Shown here in pieces: positions 44,065-53,006 of a stretch of 64,000 nt of DNA. Under the pieces are notes generated by a model. That model did no database searches. It worked only from the letters and a program-made list of their open reading frames with translations, and was not told the DNA's origin. The stretch is taken from positions 23,462 to 87,461 of the forward strand of contig JACQOE010000027.1 in assembly GCA_016202695.1 (NCBI GenBank), in the 5' to 3' direction. The translations under genes were made by a program, and so were the position numbers. Source of the stretch: Pseudomonadota bacterium. Its GTDB lineage: Bacteria; Pseudomonadota; Alphaproteobacteria; JACQOE01. Numbering within the stretch: the stretch's first letter is position 1; every line of letters starts with the position of its first letter.

Positions 44065-46674
44065 TCAAGATCTGGCGCGTGCCGCTCCCGCAATCAACGA
44101 TTCGATCGTGCGCAGGAGCCGCTCGTTGGGCACCCGCGACTTGACCAGCGCCGCTGCCACCTGGCCCGAGGCCTCGACCGGCACCTCGATCGCCGAGAAC
44201 ACGACCACGGGGATCGAGCGACCGCTGAGTCGGGGAATCTCGGGAACCAGTTCGAGGCCCGAGCCGTCGGGGAGGAGCACGTCCAGGATCACCATGTCGA
44301 AGGGCTCGCGCCCGAGGGCGCGCCGGGCCTCGGCGAGGTTGGGGACCGAGGTGATGCTGGCGTGATCGCGCAGAATCTGCGACACCACGTTGCAGAGATC
44401 CGCGTCGTCCTCGACGTGCAGGATGCGGGGCCGCTCGCCGCGGACCCGGCGGATCGCGCTCGTCACGGTCTCGCGAAGCCGCGCCGCATCGAGGGGCTTG
44501 CTGAGCCAGTCGAGCACCGCGTCGGCCTCGCCCACGCGCGACGCGTGCCGCCGGTCGGGCCGGCTCGAAAGGACGAGCACCGGCACGTCGCGGGTGGCGG
44601 GGTGCTCGCGGGCCTCGCGGATGAGGTCGAACCCGTCGCGCCCGGGCAGCCCGATATCGACGGTGACGGCGTCGAAGCCGCCCGCCTTCAGGAGCTCCAT
44701 CGCCTCGGCCGGGCTGGCGGTGACGCGCGAGCCGATGCCGCCGCTCGCCAGCATCGCCACGAGGTGCTCGGCGAACAGGGGATCGTCCTCGCAGATCAGC
44801 ACCCGGCCGGTCGGCGGGGCCTCGGGGGCGGGCGCGGCCCGCTCGGGCGCGCCGACGAGGGGAAGCGTGAAATGGAACGTGGTGCCTGCCCCGACGCGGG
44901 TATCAAACCCGATCGTCCCGCCGAGGCGCTCGACGATCGCCTTGCAGATGGCGAGCCCGAGGCCGGTGCCGCCCTTCTCGCGGCTGTCGGAGGAGTCGGC
45001 CTGGGCGAACTTCTGGAAGACGAGGGGGCGGAACTCCTCGGGGATTCCCGGCCCTTGATCGCCGACCGAGATGCGCAGGTTCGACCCCTCGCGCGCCGCC
45101 GTCACCGTGACCGCCCCGCCGCGGGGCGAGAACTTGGCGGCGTTGGAGAGCAGGTTGGCCATCACCTGGGCGAAGCGGTCGCGATCGACGTTGACGCGCG
45201 CCTCCGGCACCACGCCGGCCACCTCGATGCGCACGCCCAACTGCTCGGCGTAGCCGGCGTTCTCGCCGAGGGCCCGGGCGATCAGCTCGCCGAGCGAGAC
45301 GGGCTCGATCTCGAACTTCATCTTGCCCGCCTCGATCTTCTCGATGTCGAGGATGTCGTTGATCAGCCGCACCAGGCGCCCGGAGCTGTTGGCGGCGATG
45401 CCGATGAGGTCGGCCGCCGAGCGCGGCAGCTCGCCCGCCACCCCCCCGGCGAGGAGGCCGAGCGCCCCCTGGATCGAGGTCAAGGGGGTGCGCAGCTCGT
45501 GGCTCACCATCGAGATGAACTCGCTCTTCATCATCTCCATGCGCTTGCGCTCGGTGATGTCGCGGCAGGTGGCGATGAGCCTCAGGCCCTCCTCCGAACC
45601 GAGCTCCGAGACCCCCACCTCGACCGGGAAAGAGGAGGCGTCGGAGCGGCGCCCCAACAGCTCCCGGGTGGTGCCGGCGACGCGGTCGGGATCGCGCATC
45701 AGCTCGGCGAGGGGCCCCTCGCCGGCGGGCACGTCGAAGATGCCGGGGATGATGACCCGCACGTTCTGGCCCATGATCGCGCCCGCCGCGTAGCCGAACA
45801 GGCGGACGGCGGCCTTGTTGAACTCGTGCACCCGGCCCGACTCGTCGAAGACGACGATGCCGTCGATCACGTTCTCCAGCACCGCGCGCAGATGCGCCTC
45901 GCGGTCGCGAAGCTGGAGCTGGGCGAGTTTCAGCTCGGTGATGAAGTCGGCGAAGATGACGAGCCCGCCCACCTCGCGCCGGCGCGCGTGCCAGGGCCAC
46001 ACCTCCCAGCGGATCCACTGCACCGAGCGGTCGGGGCGAACGACCGCCTCCTCCTCCATGCCCTGGCCCTCGCCGGTGATCAGCGCCTGGCGGTGGACCT
46101 GGCGCCAGTCCTCGCTGGTCTCGGGGAAGACCTCGTAGTAGGAGTGCCCGATCACGGGCCGCGACTCGAGCCCGAACTCCTGGAGCCAGCGGCGGCTCGC
46201 CAGCAGAAACCGCATGTCGCGGTCGAACATCGCCACCGCCGCCGGCGAGTGCTCGAGGAAGAGCCGGAAGCGCTCCTCCGAGGCATGCTGGACGCCGAAA
46301 CGGGCGACCGCGCGATCGATCGCGCGGGCAAGGGCCGGCGCGTCGTCCTCGCCCCTGAACCGGCAGTCCTCGGCCCCGGCGTGGATTGCCGCCAACGCCG
46401 GCACCTCCTCGTCGGGCCGAGCGATGGCGACGATCGGGAGCTGGGCCCGCTCGTGCAGCTCCGCCACCCCCCCGGGGGCGGAGCCGACCGCGGCAAGGTC
46501 GAGGAGGACGGCGTCGAACTCAGCCGACCCGAGGCGGTCGAGCCCCGCCGTCAGGTCCTTGCAGGCAAGGACGCGGAAACCCCGGGGGAGGCCCCGGAGC
46601 GCCTCGGCCTCGGCCGCCAACTCGCCGACCGCGAGCACCCGGATCGCCTTCGCCCTTCCTCGCCCCTTCGCCAT
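44065..46674 (-). CDS. Hybrid sensor histidine kinase with two PAS and two C-terminal receiver domains
   Basis: 869 residues from the ATG at 46674. The longer frame starts within the -10 box at 46733-46738, so the later ATG is preferred. Layout: degenerate receiver-like N-terminus (about 10-125), PAS (about 135-250), PAS (about 255-378), HisKA with H392 in S-H-E-L-R-T-P, HATPase (N-box N507-N511, D539 in D-Q-G-P-G-I-P), receiver 1 (D673, K726) and receiver 2 (D798). Receiver 2 has K845 without the usual K-P. No transmembrane segment is visible, so it is probably cytosolic. It heads an operon with a receiver and an Hpt protein. Confidence 0.92.
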   Translation of the reverse strand: MAKGRGRAKAIRVLAVGELAAEAEALRGLPRGFRVLACKDLTAGLDRLGSAEFDAVLLDLAAVGSAPGGVAELHERAQLPIVAIARPDEEVPALAAIHAGAEDCRFRGEDDAPALARAIDRAVARFGVQHASEERFRLFLEHSPAAVAMFDRDMRFLLASRRWLQEFGLESRPVIGHSYYEVFPETSEDWRQVHRQALITGEGQGMEEEAVVRPDRSVQWIRWEVWPWHARRREVGGLVIFADFITELKLAQLQLRDREAHLRAVLENVIDGIVVFDESGRVHEFNKAAVRLFGYAAGAIMGQNVRVIIPGIFDVPAGEGPLAELMRDPDRVAGTTRELLGRRSDASSFPVEVGVSELGSEEGLRLIATCRDITERKRMEMMKSEFISMVSHELRTPLTSIQGALGLLAGGVAGELPRSAADLIGIAANSSGRLVRLINDILDIEKIEAGKMKFEIEPVSLGELIARALGENAGYAEQLGVRIEVAGVVPEARVNVDRDRFAQVMANLLSNAAKFSPRGGAVTVTAAREGSNLRISVGDQGPGIPEEFRPLVFQKFAQADSSDSREKGGTGLGLAICKAIVERLGGTIGFDTRVGAGTTFHFTLPLVGAPERAAPAPEAPPTGRVLICEDDPLFAEHLVAMLASGGIGSRVTASPAEAMELLKAGGFDAVTVDIGLPGRDGFDLIREAREHPATRDVPVLVLSSRPDRRHASRVGEADAVLDWLSKPLDAARLRETVTSAIRRVRGERPRILHVEDDADLCNVVSQILRDHASITSVPNLAEARRALGREPFDMVILDVLLPDGSGLELVPEIPRLSGRSIPVVVFSAIEVPVEASGQVAAALVKSRVPNERLLRTIESLIAGAARARS

Positions 46675-46732
46675 CCCGTCCCTAGTGCCCCCACCGCCCG
46701 CCGGCGGAGAGCCGCGGGCGCTCGCGCCCGCC

Positions 46733-46738
46733 ATTGTA
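46733..46738 (-). promoter_or_regulatory. -10 region of the hybrid kinase operon
   Basis: TACAAT on the minus strand, with TCGACT about 19 bp upstream as a weak -35. A GC hairpin (46714-46731, 7-base arms) would lie in the 5' leader. Confidence 0.4.
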
Positions 46739-46780
46739 TAGCGAAGAAGAGGCAAGAAGTCGAAAAGAGGTCTTAAACCG

Positions 46781-48901
46781 TCAGCCCTCGATCTTCGAGA
46801 AATCGGCCAGACGTTCCATGGCGGAACGGATGCGGGCGAGCAGGAAGAGGCGGTTCTCGCGCAAGTCCTTCTCCTCGCAATTGACGGTCACGCGGTCGAA
46901 GAAGGCGTCGACGACCGGCCGCAACCTGGCGAGCCCGGCCATGGCGTCCTCGAACCGCTCCGCGGCGAGGGCGGCGTCGATCGGCCCCGCGACCTCGGCG
47001 AGCCGCTTGTCGAGCGCCCGCTCCTCGGCCTCGACCAGGCGCCTGGAATCGACCGCACCGTCGTAGCTCCGCGAGTCCCGCTTCTCCTCGATCCGCAGGA
47101 TGTTGGCGGCGCGGCGGTAGGCGACCAGGAGGCTGGCGCCGTCGTCGCTGGCGAGGAAGCGCCCCAGCGCCTCCACCCGGGCCAGCAACCGCACCAGGTC
47201 GTCCTCGCCGCCCAGCGCGAAGACCGCGGCGATGAGGTCGTGGCGCACCCCCTTCTCTCGCAACGCCACCTTCAGGCGGTCGGCGAAGAAGGCGAGGAGG
47301 TCGTCGCCCGTTCTTTCCGGCTTTCCTCTCTGGAGGGCGGCCGGCCCTCCCAACCGGGCCGCCTCGAATACTTTCAAGAGAGGAACCCGCAGGCCGTTCT
47401 CGACGATCAGGCGGATCACGCCCAAGGCGGCGCGCCGGAGCGCGAAGGGGTCCTTGGAGCCAGTCGGTTTCTCGCCGATCGCCCAGAATCCAACCAGCGT
47501 GTCGATCTTGTCGGCGAGCGCGACCGCGACCGACACCGGCGCACTCGGGCAGGCGTCGCTGGGGCCGAGCGGCGCGTAGTGCTCGGCGATGGCCTCGGCG
47601 ACCGGCGCCTCGGCCCCCTCGGCGAGGGCGTAGTAGCGGCCCATCACCCCCTGAAGCTCGGGGAACTCGCCCACCATGTCGGTGGTGAGGTCGGCCTTGG
47701 CGAGGAGCGCCGCGCGCTCGCCGGCGGCAACGTCGAGGCTGGGGATGAAGGGCGCGAGCACCGGGATCAGCGCCTGCATCCGCATCACCTTGTCGGCCAG
47801 TGTGCCGAGCCTGGCGTGGAAGACGACCTCGCCCAGCTTCGGCACCCGCGATTCGAGCGTCCGCCTGCGGTCGTGGTTCCAGAAGAACCGCGCGTCCGCG
47901 AGCCGCGCCCGCAGGACCCGCTCGTTGCCGGCGGCGATGGCGCCGCCGCCGTCCGGCGCCTCGATGTTGGCCACCACGATGAAGCGGGGTGCGAGGCGCC
48001 CGTCCTTGTCCACGAGCGCGAAGTACCGCTGGTGCGCGCGCATGCCGGCGGTCAGCACCTCGGGCGGCAGGTCCATGAAGGCGGGGTCGATCTTGGCAAT
48101 CAGCGGCACCGGCCACTCGACCAAGCCCACCACCTCGTCGAGGAGCGCCGCGTCGGGCCTGAGGCGGAGCCCCTCGGCCGCGGCCAGCGCCCCGGCCCTC
48201 TCGATGATTTTCTTGCGCCGCTCGGCGGCATCCAGGATCACATAGGCGTCGCGGAGTTTCTTCTGATAGTCGGCGAAGCCCGTGACCGTGATTTCCCCCG
48301 GCGCCAGGAACCGATGGCCGACGGTAGCATTGCGCGCGCGGAGCCTGCGGCGCGGTCCCTCCCCAAGTACGGCCTCCTTCGTCCGAATCAGGTCGAAATC
48401 AAAGTCGAGGGCTTGCCCGTCAAGGATCGCCAGGATGTTGTGGAGCGGCCGCACCCAGGCGAAGGTCGTATCGGCCCAGCGCATTGACTTCCGCCAGGGG
48501 AGCGCGGGGATCGCGTTGTGGAGCACGTCCACGACGGCGCGGCGCGCGGGAAGCCCGGCGACCAGATTCACCGCGAAGTAACGCTCGCCCTTGCCCGTGT
48601 CGCGGATTTTCGCATCCTCGACAGACCGCAATCCGTGCTTCCGCAGGAATCCTTGAATCGCCTGCTCGGGTGCGCCGACACGCGGACCGGGTTCTACCAA
48701 CTCGTGATCGGCTTGCCGCTCGGGAAGCCCCTCGACGACGAGGGCGAGGCGGCACGGGGTGACGTAGGCGCGGGCGTCGGTGAACGCGAGCCCCGCCTCC
48801 TTGAGGCCCTCGGTCACCAGCCGCTTCAGGTCCTCCGCCGCCTGGGCCTGCATCCGCGCCGGAATCTCCTCGGACAGGAGCTCGATCAGCAGCTCAGGCA
48901 T
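46781..48901 (-). CDS. glyS: Glycyl-tRNA synthetase beta subunit
   Basis: 706 residues from the ATG at 48901 ([15 protein letters not shown]). The earlier frame reads through a palindromic repeat and is rejected. Family motifs: [33 protein letters not shown] and [15 protein letters not shown], with a C-terminal tRNA-binding region (R-V-x-V-N). It acts with GlyQ as the alpha2beta2 glycyl-tRNA synthetase. Unusually, a DUF559 gene separates it from glyQ. Confidence 0.96.
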   Translation of the reverse strand: MPELLIELLSEEIPARMQAQAAEDLKRLVTEGLKEAGLAFTDARAYVTPCRLALVVEGLPERQADHELVEPGPRVGAPEQAIQGFLRKHGLRSVEDAKIRDTGKGERYFAVNLVAGLPARRAVVDVLHNAIPALPWRKSMRWADTTFAWVRPLHNILAILDGQALDFDFDLIRTKEAVLGEGPRRRLRARNATVGHRFLAPGEITVTGFADYQKKLRDAYVILDAAERRKKIIERAGALAAAEGLRLRPDAALLDEVVGLVEWPVPLIAKIDPAFMDLPPEVLTAGMRAHQRYFALVDKDGRLAPRFIVVANIEAPDGGGAIAAGNERVLRARLADARFFWNHDRRRTLESRVPKLGEVVFHARLGTLADKVMRMQALIPVLAPFIPSLDVAAGERAALLAKADLTTDMVGEFPELQGVMGRYYALAEGAEAPVAEAIAEHYAPLGPSDACPSAPVSVAVALADKIDTLVGFWAIGEKPTGSKDPFALRRAALGVIRLIVENGLRVPLLKVFEAARLGGPAALQRGKPERTGDDLLAFFADRLKVALREKGVRHDLIAAVFALGGEDDLVRLLARVEALGRFLASDDGASLLVAYRRAANILRIEEKRDSRSYDGAVDSRRLVEAEERALDKRLAEVAGPIDAALAAERFEDAMAGLARLRPVVDAFFDRVTVNCEEKDLRENRLFLLARIRSAMERLADFSKIEG

Positions 48902-48941
48902 GGGCAGGCCGCTCCTCGCGACCGTGGTCGCGTTGAGAACC

Positions 48942-48964
48942 CCCTCCCCCCTTGCGGGGGAGGG
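48942..48964. repeat. GC palindrome, left flank of DUF559 gene
   Basis: Arms CCCTCCCCC and GGGGGAGGG with a 5-base loop (48942-48964), followed by G-rich sequence to about 48980. An inverted, imperfect copy of the same motif lies on the other side of the DUF559 gene (49351-49389). Confidence 0.7.
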
Positions 48965-48981
48965 CCGGGGTGGGGGGTAGG

Positions 48982-49317
48982 TCAGCCGCGCGCCGCGAGC
49001 TCGGCCCAAAGGCGCGCAAGGCCCCCCTCAAAATTCTCGAACACCTCGGTGTTCCAGAATCGGATGACCCGATATCCCCTTTTTTCAAGCCACCGCGTGT
49101 GCGCGGCATCGCGCTGCGAACGCTCGCCATGCTGCCCGCCGTCCAATTCGACGACGAGTTTCGCGGAGGGACAGAAAAAATCGACGATGTAAGGCCCGAT
49201 GGGCGCCTGCCGACGAAATCGAAAATCGTCGAGCCGCTTGTGTCGCAGCCGCGCCCACAAGCGTTTTTCCGCCTCCGTTGGATTGCTGCGAAGCCTGCGC
49301 GCGGTCGACGAAAGCAT
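48982..49317 (-). CDS. DUF559 (Vsr-like endonuclease fold) protein
   Basis: 111 residues from the ATG at 49317, preceded by GGGAGG; an ATG at 49335 is an alternative. Typical DUF559: [32 protein letters not shown], and [15 protein letters not shown], the D/E-x-D-G-x-x-H being the restriction-endonuclease-like site; then [12 protein letters not shown]. Vsr relatives nick DNA at mismatches. It sits between glyQ and glyS, bracketed by inverted GC palindromes, so it looks like an inserted cassette. Its biochemical role is unknown. Confidence 0.85.
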   Translation of the reverse strand: MLSSTARRLRSNPTEAEKRLWARLRHKRLDDFRFRRQAPIGPYIVDFFCPSAKLVVELDGGQHGERSQRDAAHTRWLEKRGYRVIRFWNTEVFENFEGGLARLWAELAARG

Positions 49318-49350
49318 GCCATCATCCTCCCGCATCGAGCCCTCGGCGGG

Positions 49351-49389
49351 CTCCCCCCCACCCTGTCCCTCCCCCTCCAGGGGGGGGGA
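49351..49389. repeat. GC palindrome, right flank of DUF559 gene
   Basis: C-tract, CCCTG, CCCTCCCCC, short spacer, then a G-tract. Read on the plus strand it resembles the reverse complement of the left-flank element (48942-48980): CCCCCCACCC, then CCCTCCCCC, then GGGGG. Confidence 0.6.
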
Positions 49390-49421
49390 ATCGGGATGGA
49401 CGTCGCGCGATCATCGCCCGC

Positions 49422-50306
49422 TCAGGCCCCCTCGCCCTGGCCCTTGAGCCACGCCTCGCAGCAGCCCTTGGCCAGCGCCCGCACCCGCCCGATATAGGCG
49501 GCGCGCTCGGTGACGCTGATCACGCCCCGGGCGTCGAGCAGATTGAACAGGTGGCTCGCCCGGATGCAGCGCTCGTAGGCCGGAAGCGCGAGCGGCGGCT
49601 CGGAGGCGAGGAGCGCCCGGCACTCGGTCTCGGCGTCGGCGAAATGGCGGAACAGCATCCCAGTGTCGGCACGCTCGAAGTTGTAGGCCGAGCCTTCGCG
49701 CTCGTTTTGCAGGAACACGTCGCGGTAGGTGACCCCGGCGCCATTCCAGTCGAGGTCGAAGACGTTCTCCACCCCCTGGATGTACATGGCCAGGCGCTCG
49801 ATCCCGTAGGTGAGCTCCACCGACACCGGGTCGCACTCGATGCCGCCCACCTGCTGGAAGTAGGTGAACTGGGTCACCTCCATGCCGTCGCACCACACCT
49901 CCCAGCCCAGGCCCCAGGCGCCCAGCGTCGGGCTCTCCCAGTCGTCCTCGACGAAGCGAATGTCGTGGGCGAGCGGGTCGATGCCGAGATGCCTGAGGCT
50001 GTCGAGATAAAGCCCCTGCGAGTCCTCGGGCGAGGGCTTCAGGATCACCTGGAACTGGTAGTAGTGCTGGAGCCGGTTGGGGTTCTCGCCGTAGCGCCCG
50101 TCGGCGGGCCGGCGCGAGGGCTGGACATAGGCGGCGCGCCAGGGCGCCTTTCCCAGCGCGCGCAGCGTGGTCGCGGGATGGAAGGTGCCGGCGCCGACCT
50201 CCATGTCGTACGGCTGCAGGAGCACGCAGCCCTGCTTGGCCCAGTACCTCTGCAGCTCTAGGATGATGTCCTGGAAGGTCCGGGACGGCCTAGCGTTCGG
50301 CGCCAT
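49422..50306 (-). CDS. glyQ: Glycyl-tRNA synthetase alpha subunit
   Basis: 294 residues. Class II synthetase catalytic subunit: [33 protein letters not shown] (family hallmark), [19 protein letters not shown] and [17 protein letters not shown]. Makes glycyl-adenylate and charges tRNA-Gly together with GlyS. No clear promoter was resolved in the GC-rich 258-base region upstream. Confidence 0.97.
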   Translation of the reverse strand: MAPNARPSRTFQDIILELQRYWAKQGCVLLQPYDMEVGAGTFHPATTLRALGKAPWRAAYVQPSRRPADGRYGENPNRLQHYYQFQVILKPSPEDSQGLYLDSLRHLGIDPLAHDIRFVEDDWESPTLGAWGLGWEVWCDGMEVTQFTYFQQVGGIECDPVSVELTYGIERLAMYIQGVENVFDLDWNGAGVTYRDVFLQNEREGSAYNFERADTGMLFRHFADAETECRALLASEPPLALPAYERCIRASHLFNLLDARGVISVTERAAYIGRVRALAKGCCEAWLKGQGEGA

Positions 50307-50503
50307 TCTCGCGTTCGGGTCCGTCGGCTGCGCGGTAAAGGACGCGGCCGGCGCACCTTATCGGCGCGGCCGCGGGCGGGTCAAGGGCGGGTCCGGCGCG
50401 CTTGCCCCCGGGGGAACCATCCGGCCTGCCCCTTGACAGCCGCCGCCGCTCGGCCCCACCCTGCCGCCGCACGAACACAGTGATCGGAGTCCCGTTCGAA
50501 TGT

Positions 50504-50528
50504 CGGCCGCCCCGGGCCGGCTTTTTTT
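50504..50528 (+). terminator. Hairpin plus T-tract (intrinsic terminator-like)
   Basis: CGGCC, 6-base loop, GGCCG, then C and seven Ts on the plus strand. No plus-strand gene ends just upstream, so this could end a small unannotated RNA starting in the glyQ intergenic region or act as an attenuator for the small ORF at 50565. Confidence 0.5.
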
Positions 50529-50564
50529 CATACCGGACTCTCGCGGCCGTTCACGGAGACGGCG

Positions 50565-50684
50565 ATGGAACCCCTGCGCAACAAGCCCTCCTTCTTCCAG
50601 CAGCACAAGGAAAACCTGCTCTGGGCCGCCGCGATCGCGGTCTTCCTCGCGATCATGGCCGTGGTCACGGTCCTTTACGGCTGA
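50565..50684 (+). CDS. Small single-pass membrane ORF (39 residues)
   Basis: Begins M-E-P-L-R-N-K-P and has one clear transmembrane helix (about residues 18-37, L-L-W-A-A-A-I-A-V-F-L-A-I-M-A-V-V-T-V-L). GGAG lies 6 bases before the ATG. It stands alone on the plus strand between glyQ and a repeat element, behind a terminator-like hairpin. The good ribosome site and charged-then-hydrophobic layout favour a real small protein; no family recognised. Confidence 0.5.
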   Translation: MEPLRNKPSFFQQHKENLLWAAAIAVFLAIMAVVTVLYG

Positions 50685-50698
50685 GGCCGGAACGCGGT

Positions 50699-50969
50699 TA
50701 GAGCCTGATCCTCCTGGATTGAACCGCCTGCGCCGGAGGACACTTGCGGCGCGGGCAGGAGCGGGGCGAAGCGCGTAGCGGGGCTACGGGCGAGCCCGGC
50801 GACGAACCCGCGGCGCAAGAGGCCCCGGCCCTAAGGGTTGTGGCCCGGCGGGCGCCCGCGGCGTTGCGCCGCTCGGCCGATGCCCCGGCACCGCCCGGGG
50901 GGGCGCGCCTTGGGGATCGGCGCGCCGGGCGCCAACGCAGGCGATCCAATCCAGGAGGATCAGGCTCTA
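50699..50969. mobile_element. MITE-like element with 34-bp terminal inverted repeats
   Basis: Left end 50699-50732 and right end 50936-50969 are inverted copies with two mismatches, both starting TAGAGCCTGATCC. About 200 bp of GC-rich, dyad-rich DNA without a convincing ORF lies between them. Both outer ends carry TA, consistent with TA-target insertion. No transposase is encoded, so it would need one in trans. It extends 3 bases into the minus-strand gene to its right, providing that gene's stop codon. Confidence 0.75.
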
Positions 50970-51278
50970 GCCGCGCTGGTCGTTCTTGCGCCGGCGTTTG
51001 CTGACCGGAACGAAGGTCTCCGAGTCGGGCCCGCGCACCATGTCGATCACGGTGTCGTCGGTGTCCGAGGTTTCGCGCCCTCGCCGGCGATCGAGGCCGC
51101 CCGGAGGGCCGCCCGCCCGCTGCCTCGGCTGCGCGCGCGGCGCGCGGGGGGGCCGCACAGGGCGCCTCAGGCCGGCGCCGGGCCGCCCGCGCCTGCCGCC
51201 GACCCGCTTGTAAAGGACCCAGAGCACGGCGGCGACCGCGGCGATGACGACGATCTCGGCGACGCTCAGCCCGAACAT
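50967..51278 (-). CDS. Small single-pass membrane protein, unknown function
   Basis: 103 residues from the ATG at 51278. A transmembrane helix (about residues 4-22, L-S-V-A-E-I-V-V-I-A-A-V-A-A-V-L-W-V-L) precedes a very basic Arg/Pro/Gly-rich linker and a short polar C-terminus (D-T-D-D-T-V-I-D-M-V). It lies between the S49 peptidase and glyQ, where alphaproteobacteria often have a small hypothetical gene. Its TAG stop is formed by the last three bases of the adjacent inverted-repeat element, so the natural C-terminus may have been altered. Confidence 0.65.
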   Translation of the reverse strand: MFGLSVAEIVVIAAVAAVLWVLYKRVGGRRGRPGAGLRRPVRPPRAPRAQPRQRAGGPPGGLDRRRGRETSDTDDTVIDMVRGPDSETFVPVSKRRRKNDQRG

Positions 51279-51322
51279 CCGCCCACGATAGGGCGAATCC
51301 GACCCCGTCGCCAGCCCCGGGC

Positions 51323-52177
51323 TCAGAGCCCGAAGCGGCCCCAGAGAAGGCGCTCCTCGATGGCCGCGATCAGCTCCAGCGCGAAGTCGGCCGCGCCGCG
51401 CCCGGGCGAGAGCCCGCCCCGCCACCTGAGCCAGGCCCGCGGCCCCTCGACCGGCCGGATTCTCACCCGCTCGCCGTAGCGGGCGCGCAACACCTCGCGC
51501 ATCTCGCCGATCCCGTCGATCAGGCCGAGCTCGAGCGCCCGCGCCCCGGTCCAGAAGTCGCCGCTGAACAGCACCTCCTCCGCCCCCCTGAGGCGCGCGC
51601 CGCGGCGGCTGCGGACCTCGGCGATGAAGCCGGCGTGGATCTCGGCCTGCAGCGCCCGCAGGCGGGCGACGTCGTCGGGGTCCTCCTTCTGGAAGGGGTC
51701 GAGCAGACTCTTGCGCGCCCCCGCCGTATAGAGCCGACGCTCGATCCCCACCCGGCGCAGGAGATCGGCGAAACCGAAGCCGGAGAAGCGCACCCCGATC
51801 GAGCCCACGATCGAGCCGTCCTGGGCGTAGATCTCGTCGGCGGCCAGCGCCAGCCAGTAGCCGCCCGAGGCGGCGACATCCTCGGCGAAGGCCAGCACCG
51901 GCACCTTGCGCTCGGCGGCGAACGCCCGGATGCGCCGCGCGATCAGGCCCGACTGCACGGCCGAGCCCCCGGGCGAGTTCACCACCAGGGCGACCGCCGC
52001 CAGCCGGCGAAGGCGGAAGGCCCGCTCGATCGCCCCGGCGAGGCCGGCAAGGGTAAGCCCGCCGCGCAAGGGCCCCAACTGGCCGATCACGCCGGCGAGC
52101 CGCAGCACCGCAACCACCGGCGCCCGGGCGCGGATGCGAGGGGGCCGGAAGCGGCCGAGAAGGTCGCCGATCGCCAT
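51323..52177 (-). CDS. S49 family signal-peptide-peptidase-like serine protease (SppA/SohB-type)
   Basis: 284 residues. Clp/crotonase-like fold with the S49 Ser/Lys dyad: nucleophile Ser in D-V-A-A-S-G-G-Y-W-L-A (about residue 107) and general-base Lys in A-G-A-R-K-S-L-L-D-P-F (about 160). V-V-N-S-P-G-G-S-A provides the oxyanion region. There is no strong N-terminal membrane helix, unlike E. coli SppA; the length fits single-domain SppA-like enzymes of alphaproteobacteria. It degrades signal peptides or small membrane proteins in related bacteria. Confidence 0.88.
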   Translation of the reverse strand: MAIGDLLGRFRPPRIRARAPVVAVLRLAGVIGQLGPLRGGLTLAGLAGAIERAFRLRRLAAVALVVNSPGGSAVQSGLIARRIRAFAAERKVPVLAFAEDVAASGGYWLALAADEIYAQDGSIVGSIGVRFSGFGFADLLRRVGIERRLYTAGARKSLLDPFQKEDPDDVARLRALQAEIHAGFIAEVRSRRGARLRGAEEVLFSGDFWTGARALELGLIDGIGEMREVLRARYGERVRIRPVEGPRAWLRWRGGLSPGRGAADFALELIAAIEERLLWGRFGL

Positions 52178-52187
52178 GACGCGACCT

Positions 52188-52214
52188 TAGAGCATATCCC
52201 GACCGAGTTGAACC
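52188..52214. repeat. Possible half-copy of the inverted-repeat element end
   Basis: TAGAGC at one end and TTGAACC at the other match the ends of the 50699 repeat over the same 27-base length, while the middle differs. It lies in the 79-base gap before the S49 peptidase. Low similarity makes this tentative. Confidence 0.25.
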
Positions 52215-52256
52215 CGCCGCGCCGGGCCGCGGCCGCCGAGAGGAGCCGTTCCACGC

Positions 52257-53006
52257 TCAGAGGACGAGCGGGGCGGCGTCGCGGAGCACCGCCTCGGCCT
52301 CGGCGGTGAAGCCCCCTCCGGCCTCGTGCAGGACCAGGCCGAAGGCGAGCCGCGACCTGCTGCGCACGCCGCGCCGGGCCGAGACCAGAACCCGCTTCGC
52401 CGCCTCGCCCCGCCGCGGCCACAGGGGGAAGACCGTGATCGCGCCGGCGCCGCGGGCGCGCTCGAGGGCCGCGACGAGCTCGGCGATCCGGTCGGCCCGA
52501 TGCACGAAGGTGACGCTCCCCTTCGGGCGGACCATGGTCATCGCGAAGGCGACCCAGTCGGCGAGCCCGGCGCGGCCCTCGACGCTGGCCGCGGCGCGGG
52601 CGCGCGAGGGCGAGGCGCGCCCGGCGCCCGGATCGAGGTGCGGCGGATTGGCCATGACGTGATCGAAGCTCGCCGGATCGAGCCCTGGCGGCGGCGCCAG
52701 GATGTCGCCGGCGATCACCCGTACCTGGTCGGCCATGCGGTTGAGGACCGCGTTCTCGCCCGCCAGGCGGGCGAGCGCGGGATCGACCTCGATCCCGGTG
52801 ACGCGGCAGCCGGGCACGCGGGCAGCGAGGCAGAGCGCCGCCCCCCCGACCCCCGCCCCGGCGTCGAGCACGTGCGCGCCCCGCGCCGCCGGCACGGCGG
52901 CGGCGAGAAGCACCGAGTCGATCGCCACCCGGAACCCCGCCCCCGGCTGGCGCAGCCTGAGCCGCCCGCCAAGAAGCGAGTCCTCGCTCAGACCCTCATC
53001 GTCCAT
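52257..53006 (-). CDS. tRNA1(Val) adenine-N6 methyltransferase-like (TrmN6 family)
   Basis: 249 residues from ATG 53006; GTG 53021 also fits. SAM methyltransferase with G-F-R-V-A-I-D-S-V-L-L-A-A-A, the SAM loop V-L-D-A-G-A-G-V-G-G-A-A, acidic V-T-G-I-E-V-D, and the N6-adenine catalytic motif N-P-P-H (usual N-P-P-Y/F) in V-M-A-N-P-P-H-L-D. The substitution of His at the aromatic position is worth noting. Overlaps DUF2007. Confidence 0.8.
   Translation of the reverse strand: MDDEGLSEDSLLGGRLRLRQPGAGFRVAIDSVLLAAAVPAARGAHVLDAGAGVGGAALCLAARVPGCRVTGIEVDPALARLAGENAVLNRMADQVRVIAGDILAPPPGLDPASFDHVMANPPHLDPGAGRASPSRARAAASVEGRAGLADWVAFAMTMVRPKGSVTFVHRADRIAELVAALERARGAGAITVFPLWPRRGEAAKRVLVSARRGVRSRSRLAFGLVLHEAGGGFTAEAEAVLRDAAPLVL

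Noticed and set aside
46675..46755. Longer start for the hybrid kinase
   Set aside because: The upstream ATGs at and near 46734 overlap the -10 hexamer, so they are unlikely to be in the transcript.
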